Of a DNA stretch of 21,900 nt, positions 6,351-13,778 are shown piece after piece (the first letter of the stretch is position 1; every line of letters begins with the position of its first letter). The stretch lies in the NCBI GenBank assembly GCA_937886445.1, contig CALGBY010000122.1, positions 1 to 21,900 on the forward strand, written 5' to 3'. Below the pieces are notes generated by a model. The model was not told the origin of the DNA. It made no database searches and was given only the letters and a program-made list of their open reading frames with translations. Source of the DNA: an uncultured Clostridia bacterium (GTDB lineage Bacteria; Bacillota; Clostridia; Christensenellales; Aristaeellaceae). The translations under genes and the position numbers were made by a program.

Positions 6351-8288
6351 TCAGCCGTTGAATATGCCGCCCTCAAGGGCGCTGCGGGCTGCCAGAATGT
6401 ATCTGGCTGTATCCAGAGGATCCACCCCCCGCCGGGGAACGGACCGGTCAGTGCCCGGAGGGGCTTCCCGGTAGCTGTGCAGGCGGGTGTTCATCACGCC
6501 CCGGCCGCCGGTCGCGGAGGCCAGCTGCGCGGAGTAATCCAGACTTTCGGCCGCGGGGATCAGGGCGGAAAGATACACGCTTTCCCCGTCGCTTTCCGTG
6601 CGGGTGATCTCGCCCCTCATGCGATTGATATCCGTCATGATCCTGCCCAGACATTCCGCCGGGATCATGAGCCGTGTTTCCAGAACGGGCTCCAGCAGCA
6701 GGCTGCCGCCCCGCTCAAGACCGTCCTGAATGGCCATGGGAGTGGCTACGATAAAATCCAGCGGATGAGTGTGGAACTGATGGTGGCTTCCGCCGGTCAG
6801 GGTGATGTTCACATCGGTCACCTTCCAGCCCCGCCGCCCCTGACTGAGGGCTGTCTCCAGCGCCTGCTGTACCTGATGCTGATACCGCGGCTCTATTTCG
6901 CTGCCCGGTACCAGTGAGGTAAAGGATACACCGCTGCCCCGGGGCGCCGGCTCCATCTGAAACTCCAGAATGGCCCAGCAGGGCTTGGGCATGGTGTAGG
7001 CCACAAAGCCCCGTGCGGGGCGGGCCAGCGTTTCCCGGTAGATGACGGACGGCTCGCCGAAGTTCGCCTTCAGGCCGAAGCGGGATCGCAGCAGCTCCTG
7101 CAGGATCTCCAGCTGTATTTTGCCCATCACATGCAGATGGATCTGTCTGAGGGAGGGGATGTATTCGGCGTTCAGCAGGGCATCCTCCAGTGTCAGCTCC
7201 TCGCAGGCCAGCCGCAGCCTTTCGGTATCCTCCTCCTTTTCGGGAAATACCCTTACCGTCATCAGCGGCGCGCGGTAATGCCCAGGCTCCACATGCCGCG
7301 GCAGCTTTTCCCTGCTGCCGAAAATATGGCCGATCTTCATGGTGCCCATGCCGTATAGGATACCGATGTCTCCGGCCTGTAAAGCTCCGGTATCCTGCCC
7401 GTCCGCGCTGCGGATCTGGGTGATTTTTTTCTGCACGGTGATGATCTCACCGGTCACGGCGTCCCGTCTGCCGGGCAGATCAACGGCCTGCCGGTTTTCA
7501 AGCCTTCCGCCGAAAAGCCGCACCCACAGCCCGCGGCCCAGCGTGCGGTCATCGGCAGCGGCATAAGCCACGCCGCACAGCTCATTTCCCGTTTCGTCGG
7601 GCGGAGGAAGCAGCTCCGTTACCGCGTCCAGCAGCGCGTCAATGCCCTGATCTCTCAAAGCCGAGCCCTGCAGCACGGGGTGGATCTCTCCCTGCCGCGT
7701 GAGGGATACGAGCAGGCGGTGTACCTGATCCGGGTCCGCCACGCCGTCCAGATACTGCTCCAGCAGTTCTTCATCCCGCCCGCAGATGAATTCCGCGGTC
7801 TCCTCCTTGTCCTGCAAGGGGAAAGCGTCCGGCGTGAGCCGCTTCCTGATTTGCCGCAGGGTCTTTTCCGTGTCGGCTCCGGGACGGTCTGTTTTGTTCA
7901 GAAAAAAGAGGAAAGGCAGCCCCTGCTCCTTCAGGGCGCGGAAAAGCACCTCGGTCTGGGGCTGCACGCCCTCTGCCGTGTCGAGAAGCAGAACGGCTCC
8001 GTCCAGCGCCCAGAAGGAACGCTCCACCTCCGCGGAAAAATCCATATGTCCCGGGGTGTCGATCAGGTTGATCTTTACGCCATTCCGGTTCAGCGATACG
8101 GCGGTGGCGCGCACGGATATCCCTCTGCGTCTTTCCACCTCCATGCTGTCGGAAAAGGTCGTGCCCCGGTCCACCGAGCCTGCCGCGCGCACACGGCCGG
8201 CGTGCACGAGCAGCTGCTCGGTCAGCGTGGTCTTTCCGGCGTCCACATGGGCAAATATACCGATATTCCTGATGCTTGTCTGCGGCAT
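6351..8288 (-). CDS. TetM/EF-G-like translation GTPase (645 aa)
   Basis: A ribosome-associated translation GTPase with the length and domain order of tetracycline ribosomal-protection proteins (Tet(M) is 639 aa). G1 is AHVDAGKT (13-20) followed by TTLTE, with RRRGIS for the switch region, G3 DTPGH (77-81) and G4 NKTD (131-134). Domains II to V follow. From knowledge of the family, domain IV of Tet(M) ends in a loop with YYSPVS that reaches the drug site. Here the aligned segment is GGSHHQFHTHPLDF (499-512), so the Tyr/Ser-Pro-Val tip is missing. A housekeeping or uncharacterised translation-factor role is therefore at least as likely as tetracycline resistance. The start MPQTS at 8288 has AGGAG upstream; the longer frame to 8378 does not. 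The C-terminus is Arg/Pro-rich before the last helix. Confidence 0.9.
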   Translation of the reverse strand: MPQTSIRNIGIFAHVDAGKTTLTEQLLVHAGRVRAAGSVDRGTTFSDSMEVERRRGISVRATAVSLNRNGVKINLIDTPGHMDFSAEVERSFWALDGAVLLLDTAEGVQPQTEVLFRALKEQGLPFLFFLNKTDRPGADTEKTLRQIRKRLTPDAFPLQDKEETAEFICGRDEELLEQYLDGVADPDQVHRLLVSLTRQGEIHPVLQGSALRDQGIDALLDAVTELLPPPDETGNELCGVAYAAADDRTLGRGLWVRLFGGRLENRQAVDLPGRRDAVTGEIITVQKKITQIRSADGQDTGALQAGDIGILYGMGTMKIGHIFGSREKLPRHVEPGHYRAPLMTVRVFPEKEEDTERLRLACEELTLEDALLNAEYIPSLRQIHLHVMGKIQLEILQELLRSRFGLKANFGEPSVIYRETLARPARGFVAYTMPKPCWAILEFQMEPAPRGSGVSFTSLVPGSEIEPRYQHQVQQALETALSQGRRGWKVTDVNITLTGGSHHQFHTHPLDFIVATPMAIQDGLERGGSLLLEPVLETRLMIPAECLGRIMTDINRMRGEITRTESDGESVYLSALIPAAESLDYSAQLASATGGRGVMNTRLHSYREAPPGTDRSVPRRGVDPLDTARYILAARSALEGGIFNG

Positions 8289-8461
8289 GAGCCTCTCCTG
8301 TTCTCTGCGGGGTGTTTGTCTTTCTTCTGCCGTGATGTTCCGTGTTACGCTGCTTTTTCCGGCGGTCTGCGTGTACATCTGTTATTTTAACCGCGTGTCC
8401 GCGGTGATCTATTCATTGCCGGGCGGTACTCCGACCTCCCGCTGTTTTGCCGATGCCTTCA

Positions 8462-9217
8462 TTATTCCGGCTTTTTCGCCAGATACAGTACATAGGTGTC
8501 ATCAAACACGATGCGGTCACCCTCTGATCTCACGGCCTCATAAAGCCCCGCGAAGAATTTCTCCGCCGTTTCCCGCGGAATGGTCATGTGGTCACAGTGG
8601 GTGCCGCTGTAATTCACATAGTCCTCCGCGGTCATGATCCTTTGACCGTGATACTCCCGCCGCTCAAAAGCCGTATAGCCCCAGTTGACAGCGTTTGTGT
8701 AGCAAAAGTGCTGCGTGTAGGGGATCTCGGGTTTCCAGTATGTGTCATACACTTTCTGTATCTTCTGATACAGTGCCTCGTTGTTTTCCCTGTAATCACC
8801 TTTTGTCAGCATCATAGCCAGCACGCCGCCGGGTTTCAGGAGGGAAAAGGTCTTTGGAAAGGCGATCTCCTCGGGGATCCACTGGATGGTGGCGGCGGAG
8901 TAGATCATGTCAAACCGCGCATCACCGAAATCGCGGGTGATGAAGTCATCGTTCACAATATGGAAATTGGGGTATTTGCCGTACTTCTCCTTCATCTTGG
9001 CATACAGGTGTTCACCCAGCTCGATGGCATGGTAATCACAGCCTGTCAGCAGGACGGGGTCGGTGGCCTGACCGGTGCCGGGCCCCAGCTCCAGCACCGT
9101 CCTTCCGGGGCCGATGCCGGCATAGGCGATCAGGTCGTCAAACAACTCCTTGGAATAGCGCGGGCGGTATTGATCGAATTTGTCCGGAATGGTGTCAAAT
9201 ATTTTTCGAAACTCCAC
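8462..9217 (-). CDS. Class I SAM-dependent methyltransferase (251 aa)
   Basis: It contains SAM-binding motif I LELGPGTGQ (42-50), an acidic residue after strand 2 (AIELGEH), motif VNDDF near 93, and motif IV-like DMIYSAATIQWI followed by LLKPGGVLAM, all typical of Methyltransf_11/25 proteins. The N-terminus DKFDQYRPRY is the usual start of the ubiE/trans-aconitate-like group that methylates small molecules. The substrate is unknown. Translation starts at a GTG (9217) with AGGAGGAG six bases upstream. The gene is followed after 173 bases by the translation GTPase on the same strand with no clear terminator between. A 9-bp perfect inverted repeat lies upstream at 9285-9310. Confidence 0.9.
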   Translation of the reverse strand: MEFRKIFDTIPDKFDQYRPRYSKELFDDLIAYAGIGPGRTVLELGPGTGQATDPVLLTGCDYHAIELGEHLYAKMKEKYGKYPNFHIVNDDFITRDFGDARFDMIYSAATIQWIPEEIAFPKTFSLLKPGGVLAMMLTKGDYRENNEALYQKIQKVYDTYWKPEIPYTQHFCYTNAVNWGYTAFERREYHGQRIMTAEDYVNYSGTHCDHMTIPRETAEKFFAGLYEAVRSEGDRIVFDDTYVLYLAKKPE

Positions 9218-9284
9218 AGACTTCTCCTCCTGCTTTGAAAAATGCTTTGCCTTGTACTTCGCTATATGCTTTACTGTATATGCT

Positions 9285-9310
9285 GTTTCTTTCCTTTCCG
9301 CGAAAGAAAC
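9285..9310. promoter_or_regulatory. Inverted repeat upstream of the methyltransferase gene
   Basis: GTTTCTTTC (9285-9293), an eight-base spacer, then GAAAGAAAC (9302-9310) form a perfect dyad 68 bases before the GTG start. It is a candidate operator. No convincing -35/-10 pair could be placed next to it. Confidence 0.45.
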
Positions 9311-9556
9311 CGACGGAGCTGTGAAGCCCGCGGTGCGTTTTGCCGCCCAACGGCGTTTGCCATGCTTTTTTCGCGGCGCTGAGCGTGCTGCCGTTGTTAC
9401 CCTGGATCCTATACAGGGTGCTGCCGGAGCGATATGTTCATCCCATCCGCCCCTGCTTATTATATGTCATCCAGCCAGTCTGTTCAAGACCGGCTGTACT
9501 GGATAGCCAATGTTGATAAGTTCTATTGTAATCATATCTGTTACTATAGATAATTA

Positions 9557-9716
9557 GGGTGTGTTTCTAAATTCAAAACGATGCATTTTCAGCATCTTTT
9601 CCGTCATTTCTGCGTTGTCGAACCTCGATTTACCTCCAGTAAACCTTCGGTTCTTCGCCTTGAACTGACGGAAAATCTGCTTGAAACTGCACATTCCTCA
9701 TTTTAGAGACACACCC
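9557..9716. mobile_element. MITE-like element, copy 1 (160 bp)
   Basis: It starts GGGTGTGTTTCTAAA and ends TTTTAGAGACACACCC: terminal inverted repeats of about 15 bases with one mismatch. It is flanked on both sides by TA (9555-9556 and 9717-9718) within AATTA/TAATT, consistent with a TA target duplication. It has no coding capacity. Internal arms TTTTCCGTCA and TGACGGAAAA, and GAACC and GGTTC, make most of it foldable. Non-autonomous elements of this shape are mobilised by transposases that use TA targets, such as IS630/Tc1 or the IS427 group of IS5; which one applies here is unknown. Confidence 0.75.
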
Positions 9717-10002
9717 TAATTTGATGATGTCTGACCTGTCAAAAAATCGGAACGAAGACGCTGTGCCGGGATCCGCCCGAAAAGAACACGACCGGCTTGA
9801 TGACAGAAATGATGCTGCCGATATGGCTGTAAGCCTTGGAACAAATGTACGAAAGACGATTGACATAACCCTGTATGCAAAACTGCTGTTCAATATGGGC
9901 GGTGGTTTTGTATATCCATCTTTGGAAGCACACGGCGGAGAGGACTTATTTGTTTTTCTCTTGTGCCGTTTTGCAGGGCAAAAGCCCCGGGGACTGCCGG
10001 AA

Positions 10003-10152
10003 AACATGAAACGGAAGACTGCCGGAAAACGGAGAACGAAAGACAGCTTGAAAACATGGAACAGAAGTCCAGCTGAAAACGGAGAACGAAAGACCACTTG
10101 AAAGCATGGAACGGAAGACCGACGGAAAACGAAGAACGGAAGAAACAGTTGA
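10003..10152. repeat. Three tandem 50-bp repeats
   Basis: The units are 10003-10052, 10053-10102 and 10103-10152. They share the framework A(A/G)CATG(A/G)AAC, then GGAAAACG(G/A)AGAACG and AAAGA-TTGA. Units 1 and 2 are the most alike and unit 3 has diverged. A partial unit may precede them (9992-10002). There are no unique spacers, so it is not a CRISPR. The 50-base period is not a multiple of three, which argues against a coding repeat. Confidence 0.8.
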
Positions 10153-10177
10153 GGAATGAGTCTCTTTGTGGTATGAT
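10149..10177 (+). promoter_or_regulatory. Promoter-like sequence at the end of the tandem repeats
   Basis: TTGAGG (10149-10154), 17 bases, then TATGAT (10172-10177). It points toward copy 2 of the MITE-like element and the oxidoreductase gene 550 bases downstream. What it would transcribe is unclear. Confidence 0.35.
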
Positions 10178-10345
10178 CTGTATATAAGCGGAATGAATAT
10201 CAAGTATATGAGGGATGAAGATCAGAAGGAGGAAAGACCCAGAAGACCATACAGAACGGATACCGGATAGATGTGACGGGATCTGTATACATAACCGGAA
10301 AAGAAACGTGCTGTACAGTGCTGCCCGGCCAGCCTGATCGCAACG

Positions 10346-10496
10346 GAGGAGTGTTTCTAAATTTCAAACGATGCGTTTTCGGCATCTTTCCTGTCATTTC
10401 AGCGTCGTAGAACCTCGATTTACCTTTGGTTCGTTGCCCTGAACGGACGGAAAATATGCTTGAAGCGGCACATTCTTCATTCTATAAACACACCTC
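10346..10496. mobile_element. MITE-like element, copy 2 (degraded)
   Basis: It aligns along its whole length with copy 1 in the same orientation: AGTGTTTCTAAAT at the left, shared CGATGC-TTTTC-GCATCTTT and GAACCTCGATTTACC, and AACACACCT at the right. It lacks about 11 bases in the centre, and its terminal repeats have decayed (GGAGGAGTGTTTCT at the left against ATAAACACACCTC at the right). It therefore looks older and immobile. Confidence 0.65.
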
Positions 10497-10540
10497 AATG
10501 TAAACAGGAGTATTCGCAATATGACCGATGATATCGCGCA

Positions 10541-10577
10541 GCGAAGCTCCGGCCGAGACAGGCAGGGAGCTTCACGC
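10541..10577. repeat. Hairpin upstream of the oxidoreductase operon
   Basis: GCGAAGCTCC (10541-10550) pairs with GGAGCTTC (10566-10573) and, past one bulged base, CGC. There is no T-run. It lies about 150 bases before the first gene of the operon and could be a leader structure or a remnant. Confidence 0.4.
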
Positions 10578-10727
10578 GTGCTGTGAATGGAATACAGTAC
10601 AGAAGAGATGATACAGCCATGAGGGCATCCATGTGAAATGAGAGAGCGCCTTTCATGCCGGGAACGGAAAAGACGAACATGAGAGAATGAGTGATAAAAG
10701 CGAAACCGTTTGAGGAGGATATATCCC

Positions 10728-12032
10728 ATGCCGCATGAGAGATTTCATTATGATACGCTTGAGGAAGTGCGCAGTACGGCGGAAAAGCTGAATGCCTATC
10801 TTCCTCTTCAGCAGGAGATCAGCCCTTTGTTTGAGCCCGTCACCCTGAATAACGGTGTCCGGGTAGCCAATCGTTTTGTTTTCCAGCCCATGGAAGGCAC
10901 AGACGGAACGGCGGAGGGAGCACCGGGTGAATTGACCTTCCGGCGGTATGCGCGTTTTGCCGAAGGCGGCCCGGGGATCATCTGGTTTGAAGCGGTGGCA
11001 ACGCTGCGGCAGACCCGTGCCAGCGCTCATCAGCTGTGGCTTACCGAACAGAATGTTTCGGAATTCAGGCGCATCACAGACGGGATACGCGAAGCATCGC
11101 TGCGGGAAAATGGCTACGCGCCGGTCATTATCATGCAGGCAACAAACAGCGGACGGTATTCAAAACCGAACGGTACGCCTGAACCGATGATCGCGTATCA
11201 CTGCCCTCCGCTTGAGGCGGAACCGCTTCCCGACGCCTGCATCGTGAGCGATGATGACCTGAAGCGGTTTGAGGAGGCCTACAGCACCACTGCCGGGTTA
11301 TGCCAAAAGGCCGGGTTTGACGGAATGGATATCAAATGCTGCCACCGGTATCTGGCTTCTGAATTGCTCAGTGCCTATGACCGTCCGGGCATCTATGGCG
11401 GAAGCTATGAGAACCGCACACGCTTTTTGAAAAACTGCTATCGCGCGGCGCTGGCCGGTCTTGCACATGACCCTCGCTTCTTCCTGACGAGCAGGATGAA
11501 TATTTATGATGGCTTTGAATACCCTTATGGCTTTGGCGTGCGGCCCGGCACGGGAACGCAGCCGGACTATTCTGAGGCCATCCGGCTGGCGAATGAATTG
11601 CAGTCGGAATTCCATATCCCTCTGCTCAATGTCACCATGGGCAATCCCTATAAGAATCCTCATGTGAACCGGCCTTACGATCACGGGAATTATCTGCCGG
11701 ATGAACACCCACTGACCGGTGTGGGACGGCTGATGTACGGCGCGAAAAGGATACAGAATGCGCTGCCTGTTCCTGTGATCGCAAGCGGATTCTCTTATCT
11801 GCGGCAGTATTCGGTCCATCTGGCCGCGGCAATGATCGAAAACGGAGACTGCGGATTTGCCGGATTCGGCCGGATGGCGTTTGCCTGCCCTGGATTCATC
11901 AGCGAGGTCCGTCAGAACCGCTGTATTGAGAAAAACACCTGTTGTGTAAGCTGCGGCGGATGTGCCGCCCTTCTCAGGGAAGGCCGTCCTGCCGGCTGTG
12001 TAGTGCGTGACCGGGAGGTGTATACGCTGTGA
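10728..12032 (+). CDS. Old Yellow Enzyme-family NADH:flavin oxidoreductase (434 aa)
   Basis: An FMN-dependent TIM-barrel ene-reductase of the OYE/2,4-dienoyl-CoA reductase group. The N-terminus LFEPVTLNNGVRVANRFVF is the usual first strand. The signature segment is MDIKCCHRYLASELLSA followed by YGGSYENRTRF, and FAGFGRMAFACP is the phosphate-binding end. A C-terminal cluster C406-x2-C409-x2-C412-x11-C424 resembles the 4Fe-4S ligand set of 2,4-dienoyl-CoA reductases (C-x2-C-x3-C-x11-C). The protein stops there, without the FAD/NAD domain of those enzymes. Electrons must come from a partner or directly from NAD(P)H. The start ATG at 10728 has GAGGAGG nine bases upstream. Its stop overlaps the next start (GTGA), showing translational coupling to the dehydrogenase. 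The substrate is probably an activated C=C bond; its identity is unknown. Confidence 0.92.
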   Translation: MPHERFHYDTLEEVRSTAEKLNAYLPLQQEISPLFEPVTLNNGVRVANRFVFQPMEGTDGTAEGAPGELTFRRYARFAEGGPGIIWFEAVATLRQTRASAHQLWLTEQNVSEFRRITDGIREASLRENGYAPVIIMQATNSGRYSKPNGTPEPMIAYHCPPLEAEPLPDACIVSDDDLKRFEEAYSTTAGLCQKAGFDGMDIKCCHRYLASELLSAYDRPGIYGGSYENRTRFLKNCYRAALAGLAHDPRFFLTSRMNIYDGFEYPYGFGVRPGTGTQPDYSEAIRLANELQSEFHIPLLNVTMGNPYKNPHVNRPYDHGNYLPDEHPLTGVGRLMYGAKRIQNALPVPVIASGFSYLRQYSVHLAAAMIENGDCGFAGFGRMAFACPGFISEVRQNRCIEKNTCCVSCGGCAALLREGRPAGCVVRDREVYTL

Positions 12033-12784
12033 ACGGCAAAAAAGTGGCTTTTGTGACCGGATCAAGCAGAGGCATCGGCCGCGCCGTTGCGGATCTGCTT
12101 TACGGGAACGGCTATACGGTACTTTATTCGGGCACGAAAACGGAACGTCCGGAAACGCTGCCCCCGGACCGTGAATATTTTCCCTGTGATGTATCTGACC
12201 GGCAGCAGCGGAATGACTGTATCCGAAAGATCGCCGATAAGTACGGAAGGCTGGACCTTTTTGTCAGCAATGCCGGCATCGCGCCTCTGGTGCGCGGCGA
12301 TCTGCTGCATATGACGGAGGAAAGCTTTGACCGCGTGATGGATACCAATCTGAAGGGCGCTTTTTTCATCTGTCAGGCAGCGGCCAATGAAATGCTTTCG
12401 GAAAAGAAAGCCCCTCCGCAGGATTATCAGCCGCGCATCGTCATTATAGGCAGTATTTCCGCCTATACCTCCTCTGTGTCCCGCGGAGAGTACTGCATCA
12501 GCAAGGCGGGTCTGAGCATGGTCACCCAGCTGCTGGCTGATCGTCTTGTGCCGGAAGGGATCCCCGTTTTTGAGATCAGGCCGGGGATCATTGATACAGA
12601 TATGACAAAGGGAGTCCACGCAAAATACGAGGAACTGATCATGGACGGACTTCTGCCGGTCAGGCGGTTCGGACGGCCTGAGGATGTGGCGAAAATGGTA
12701 TTGGCATGCGCCTCCGGGCTGCTGGATTATTCCGCGGGGCAGGTGCTGAACGCCGACGGCGGGTTTTCGCTGCGGAGGTTATAA
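12029..12784 (+). CDS. Short-chain dehydrogenase/reductase (251 aa)
   Basis: A classical SDR: cofactor motif TGSSRGIG (10-17), structural NAG (81-83), catalytic S142 or S144 in GSISAY, and Y155-x3-K159 in YCISK. The C-terminal GGFSLRRL is the usual end. The basic residue in the glycine loop (SSRG) is compatible with NADPH but does not settle the cofactor. Such proteins are often named 3-ketoacyl-ACP reductase, but this one sits in an oxidoreductase operon and more likely reduces or oxidises a small alcohol/ketone in the same pathway. Translation starts at a GTG (12029) that overlaps the upstream stop, with GGGAGGTG as ribosome binding site. Confidence 0.93.
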   Translation: MNGKKVAFVTGSSRGIGRAVADLLYGNGYTVLYSGTKTERPETLPPDREYFPCDVSDRQQRNDCIRKIADKYGRLDLFVSNAGIAPLVRGDLLHMTEESFDRVMDTNLKGAFFICQAAANEMLSEKKAPPQDYQPRIVIIGSISAYTSSVSRGEYCISKAGLSMVTQLLADRLVPEGIPVFEIRPGIIDTDMTKGVHAKYEELIMDGLLPVRRFGRPEDVAKMVLACASGLLDYSAGQVLNADGGFSLRRL

Positions 12785-12903
12785 GCCTGCAATATACCGG
12801 CGATAAACCGGAGAAGACGGGGATCTGCCGGATATGCCCGGCGGCAATAATGCCGGCTTGAGGATATGAAAGCTGATGACCGATGGAAAGGAGCCTGAAC
12901 AGT

Positions 12904-13713
12904 ATGCTGCCTGTTATCGGCGTAACACAGTGGACAGTGCCCTGGAGGGATGAAGAGCTGTGCAGCAAAGCTGATGAACATGGTTTTTCTTTGCTGCATC
13001 TGGATCTGGGGAGCGCGGCGGAAGGATATCCCATGACGGCCCCCGCACACCGTGATATGTGGCTGGAAAACGCGTCGCGCCATCATGTCAAGATCGTTTC
13101 TCTTGCTCTCAATGACCTGTGCAGCCACGGCTTTACGGCCGGGGTTGACGATGCCCGGTCCGGGATCGCCGTACGGACGATGGAATACGGCGTGGCAGCG
13201 GCGCATGCGATGGGGATCCCTTCCGTTTCGGTCCCGCACTTTTTTGCCAACCGCATAGAGGATGAGTTTTCCTTTCATGCGGCGGCGGGAGCACTGCGCC
13301 GCTTATGCGATCGGGCGGCGGAATACGGCATACTGGTCTATACGGAGAATGTACTGGCGCATCAGGCGCTGGAGCGGCTGTGGAATGAGGTGGACAGGCA
13401 GAACCTGCGGCTTTTGTTTGATACGCAGAACTACTCCGCCATGTCACAAACAGACGCGGCCGATATATTTTTGAAATGGAAGGATCAGTGCGGCGGTTAT
13501 ATCCATTTGAAGGACGGTGACGCGCCCAAGCTTGGAAACAAAGCATTATGGAAAGGGACAAGCGGCTTTGAGCGTGTCTTTTCTGCTGTTTTGAACAGCG
13601 GATATTCCGGCGGAATGATACTTGAAAGCAATTACCGGAGCGGGGAAGCTCTCATAGCGGATGCGGAGCGTGTGCGGGAACGGTTTGCGGTTGCGCCTGA
13701 CCCGATTGTATGA
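12904..13713 (+). CDS. Sugar phosphate isomerase/epimerase-like TIM barrel (269 aa)
   Basis: A xylose isomerase-like/AP endonuclease 2-type TIM barrel. The expected four metal ligands are visible at strand ends: E148 (VYTEN), D173 (LLFDTQN), H201 (YIHLKDG) and E241 (ILESNY). A divalent metal and isomerisation or epimerisation of a sugar or keto-acid are the family's chemistry; the substrate is not known. The start at 12904 is preferred because AAAGGAG lies ten bases upstream; the in-frame ATG at 12883 has no such site. It follows the dehydrogenase by about 120 bases without a clear terminator, so a three-gene pathway unit is likely. The sbcDC promoter begins inside its last codons. Confidence 0.9.
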   Translation: MLPVIGVTQWTVPWRDEELCSKADEHGFSLLHLDLGSAAEGYPMTAPAHRDMWLENASRHHVKIVSLALNDLCSHGFTAGVDDARSGIAVRTMEYGVAAAHAMGIPSVSVPHFFANRIEDEFSFHAAAGALRRLCDRAAEYGILVYTENVLAHQALERLWNEVDRQNLRLLFDTQNYSAMSQTDAADIFLKWKDQCGGYIHLKDGDAPKLGNKALWKGTSGFERVFSAVLNSGYSGGMILESNYRSGEALIADAERVRERFAVAPDPIV

Positions 13714-13719
13714 TATAAT
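13691..13719 (+). promoter_or_regulatory. Promoter of sbcDC
   Basis: TTGCGC (13691-13696), 17 bases, then a perfect TATAAT (13714-13719). The -35 lies within the 3' end of the isomerase gene and the -10 begins right after its stop codon. The predicted start is near 13726, giving a leader of about 50 bases to the sbcD ATG. Confidence 0.6.
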
Positions 13720-13778
13720 GACAGCATACCGAATGATGAAGGATTTTTCGTTCATAATGAGCAAGCCGGGAGGAGATT

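Larger units (their letters stand above)
9719..10345. other. Island between two MITE-like copies, no convincing gene
   Basis: A frame on the plus strand runs from the edge of copy 1 to 10101, but it has no ribosome binding site and ends inside tandem repeats. Minus-strand frames are no better. I recognise no protein family in any frame, so this may be decayed coding DNA. The right part holds a promoter-like sequence (10149-10177) and a 25-codon frame (10193-10270) without a good ribosome binding site. Confidence 0.5.

Noticed and set aside
9470..9506. A hairpin (ATCCAG...CTGGAT) considered as a terminator left of MITE-like copy 1.
   Set aside because: No T-run on either strand and no gene ending towards it.
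9721..10101. A 126-codon plus-strand frame between the MITE-like copies.
   Set aside because: No ribosome binding site, no recognisable family, and the C-terminal part is read from tandem repeats. Left as unassigned island DNA.
10003..10152. Regular repeats considered as a CRISPR array.
   Set aside because: The units are directly adjacent without spacers, are too few, and no cas gene is in the window.
12785..12903. Clustered CCGG-containing short dyads between the dehydrogenase and isomerase genes, considered as a terminator.
   Set aside because: Stems are about five base pairs with no T-run, so they do not support separating the two genes into different transcripts.
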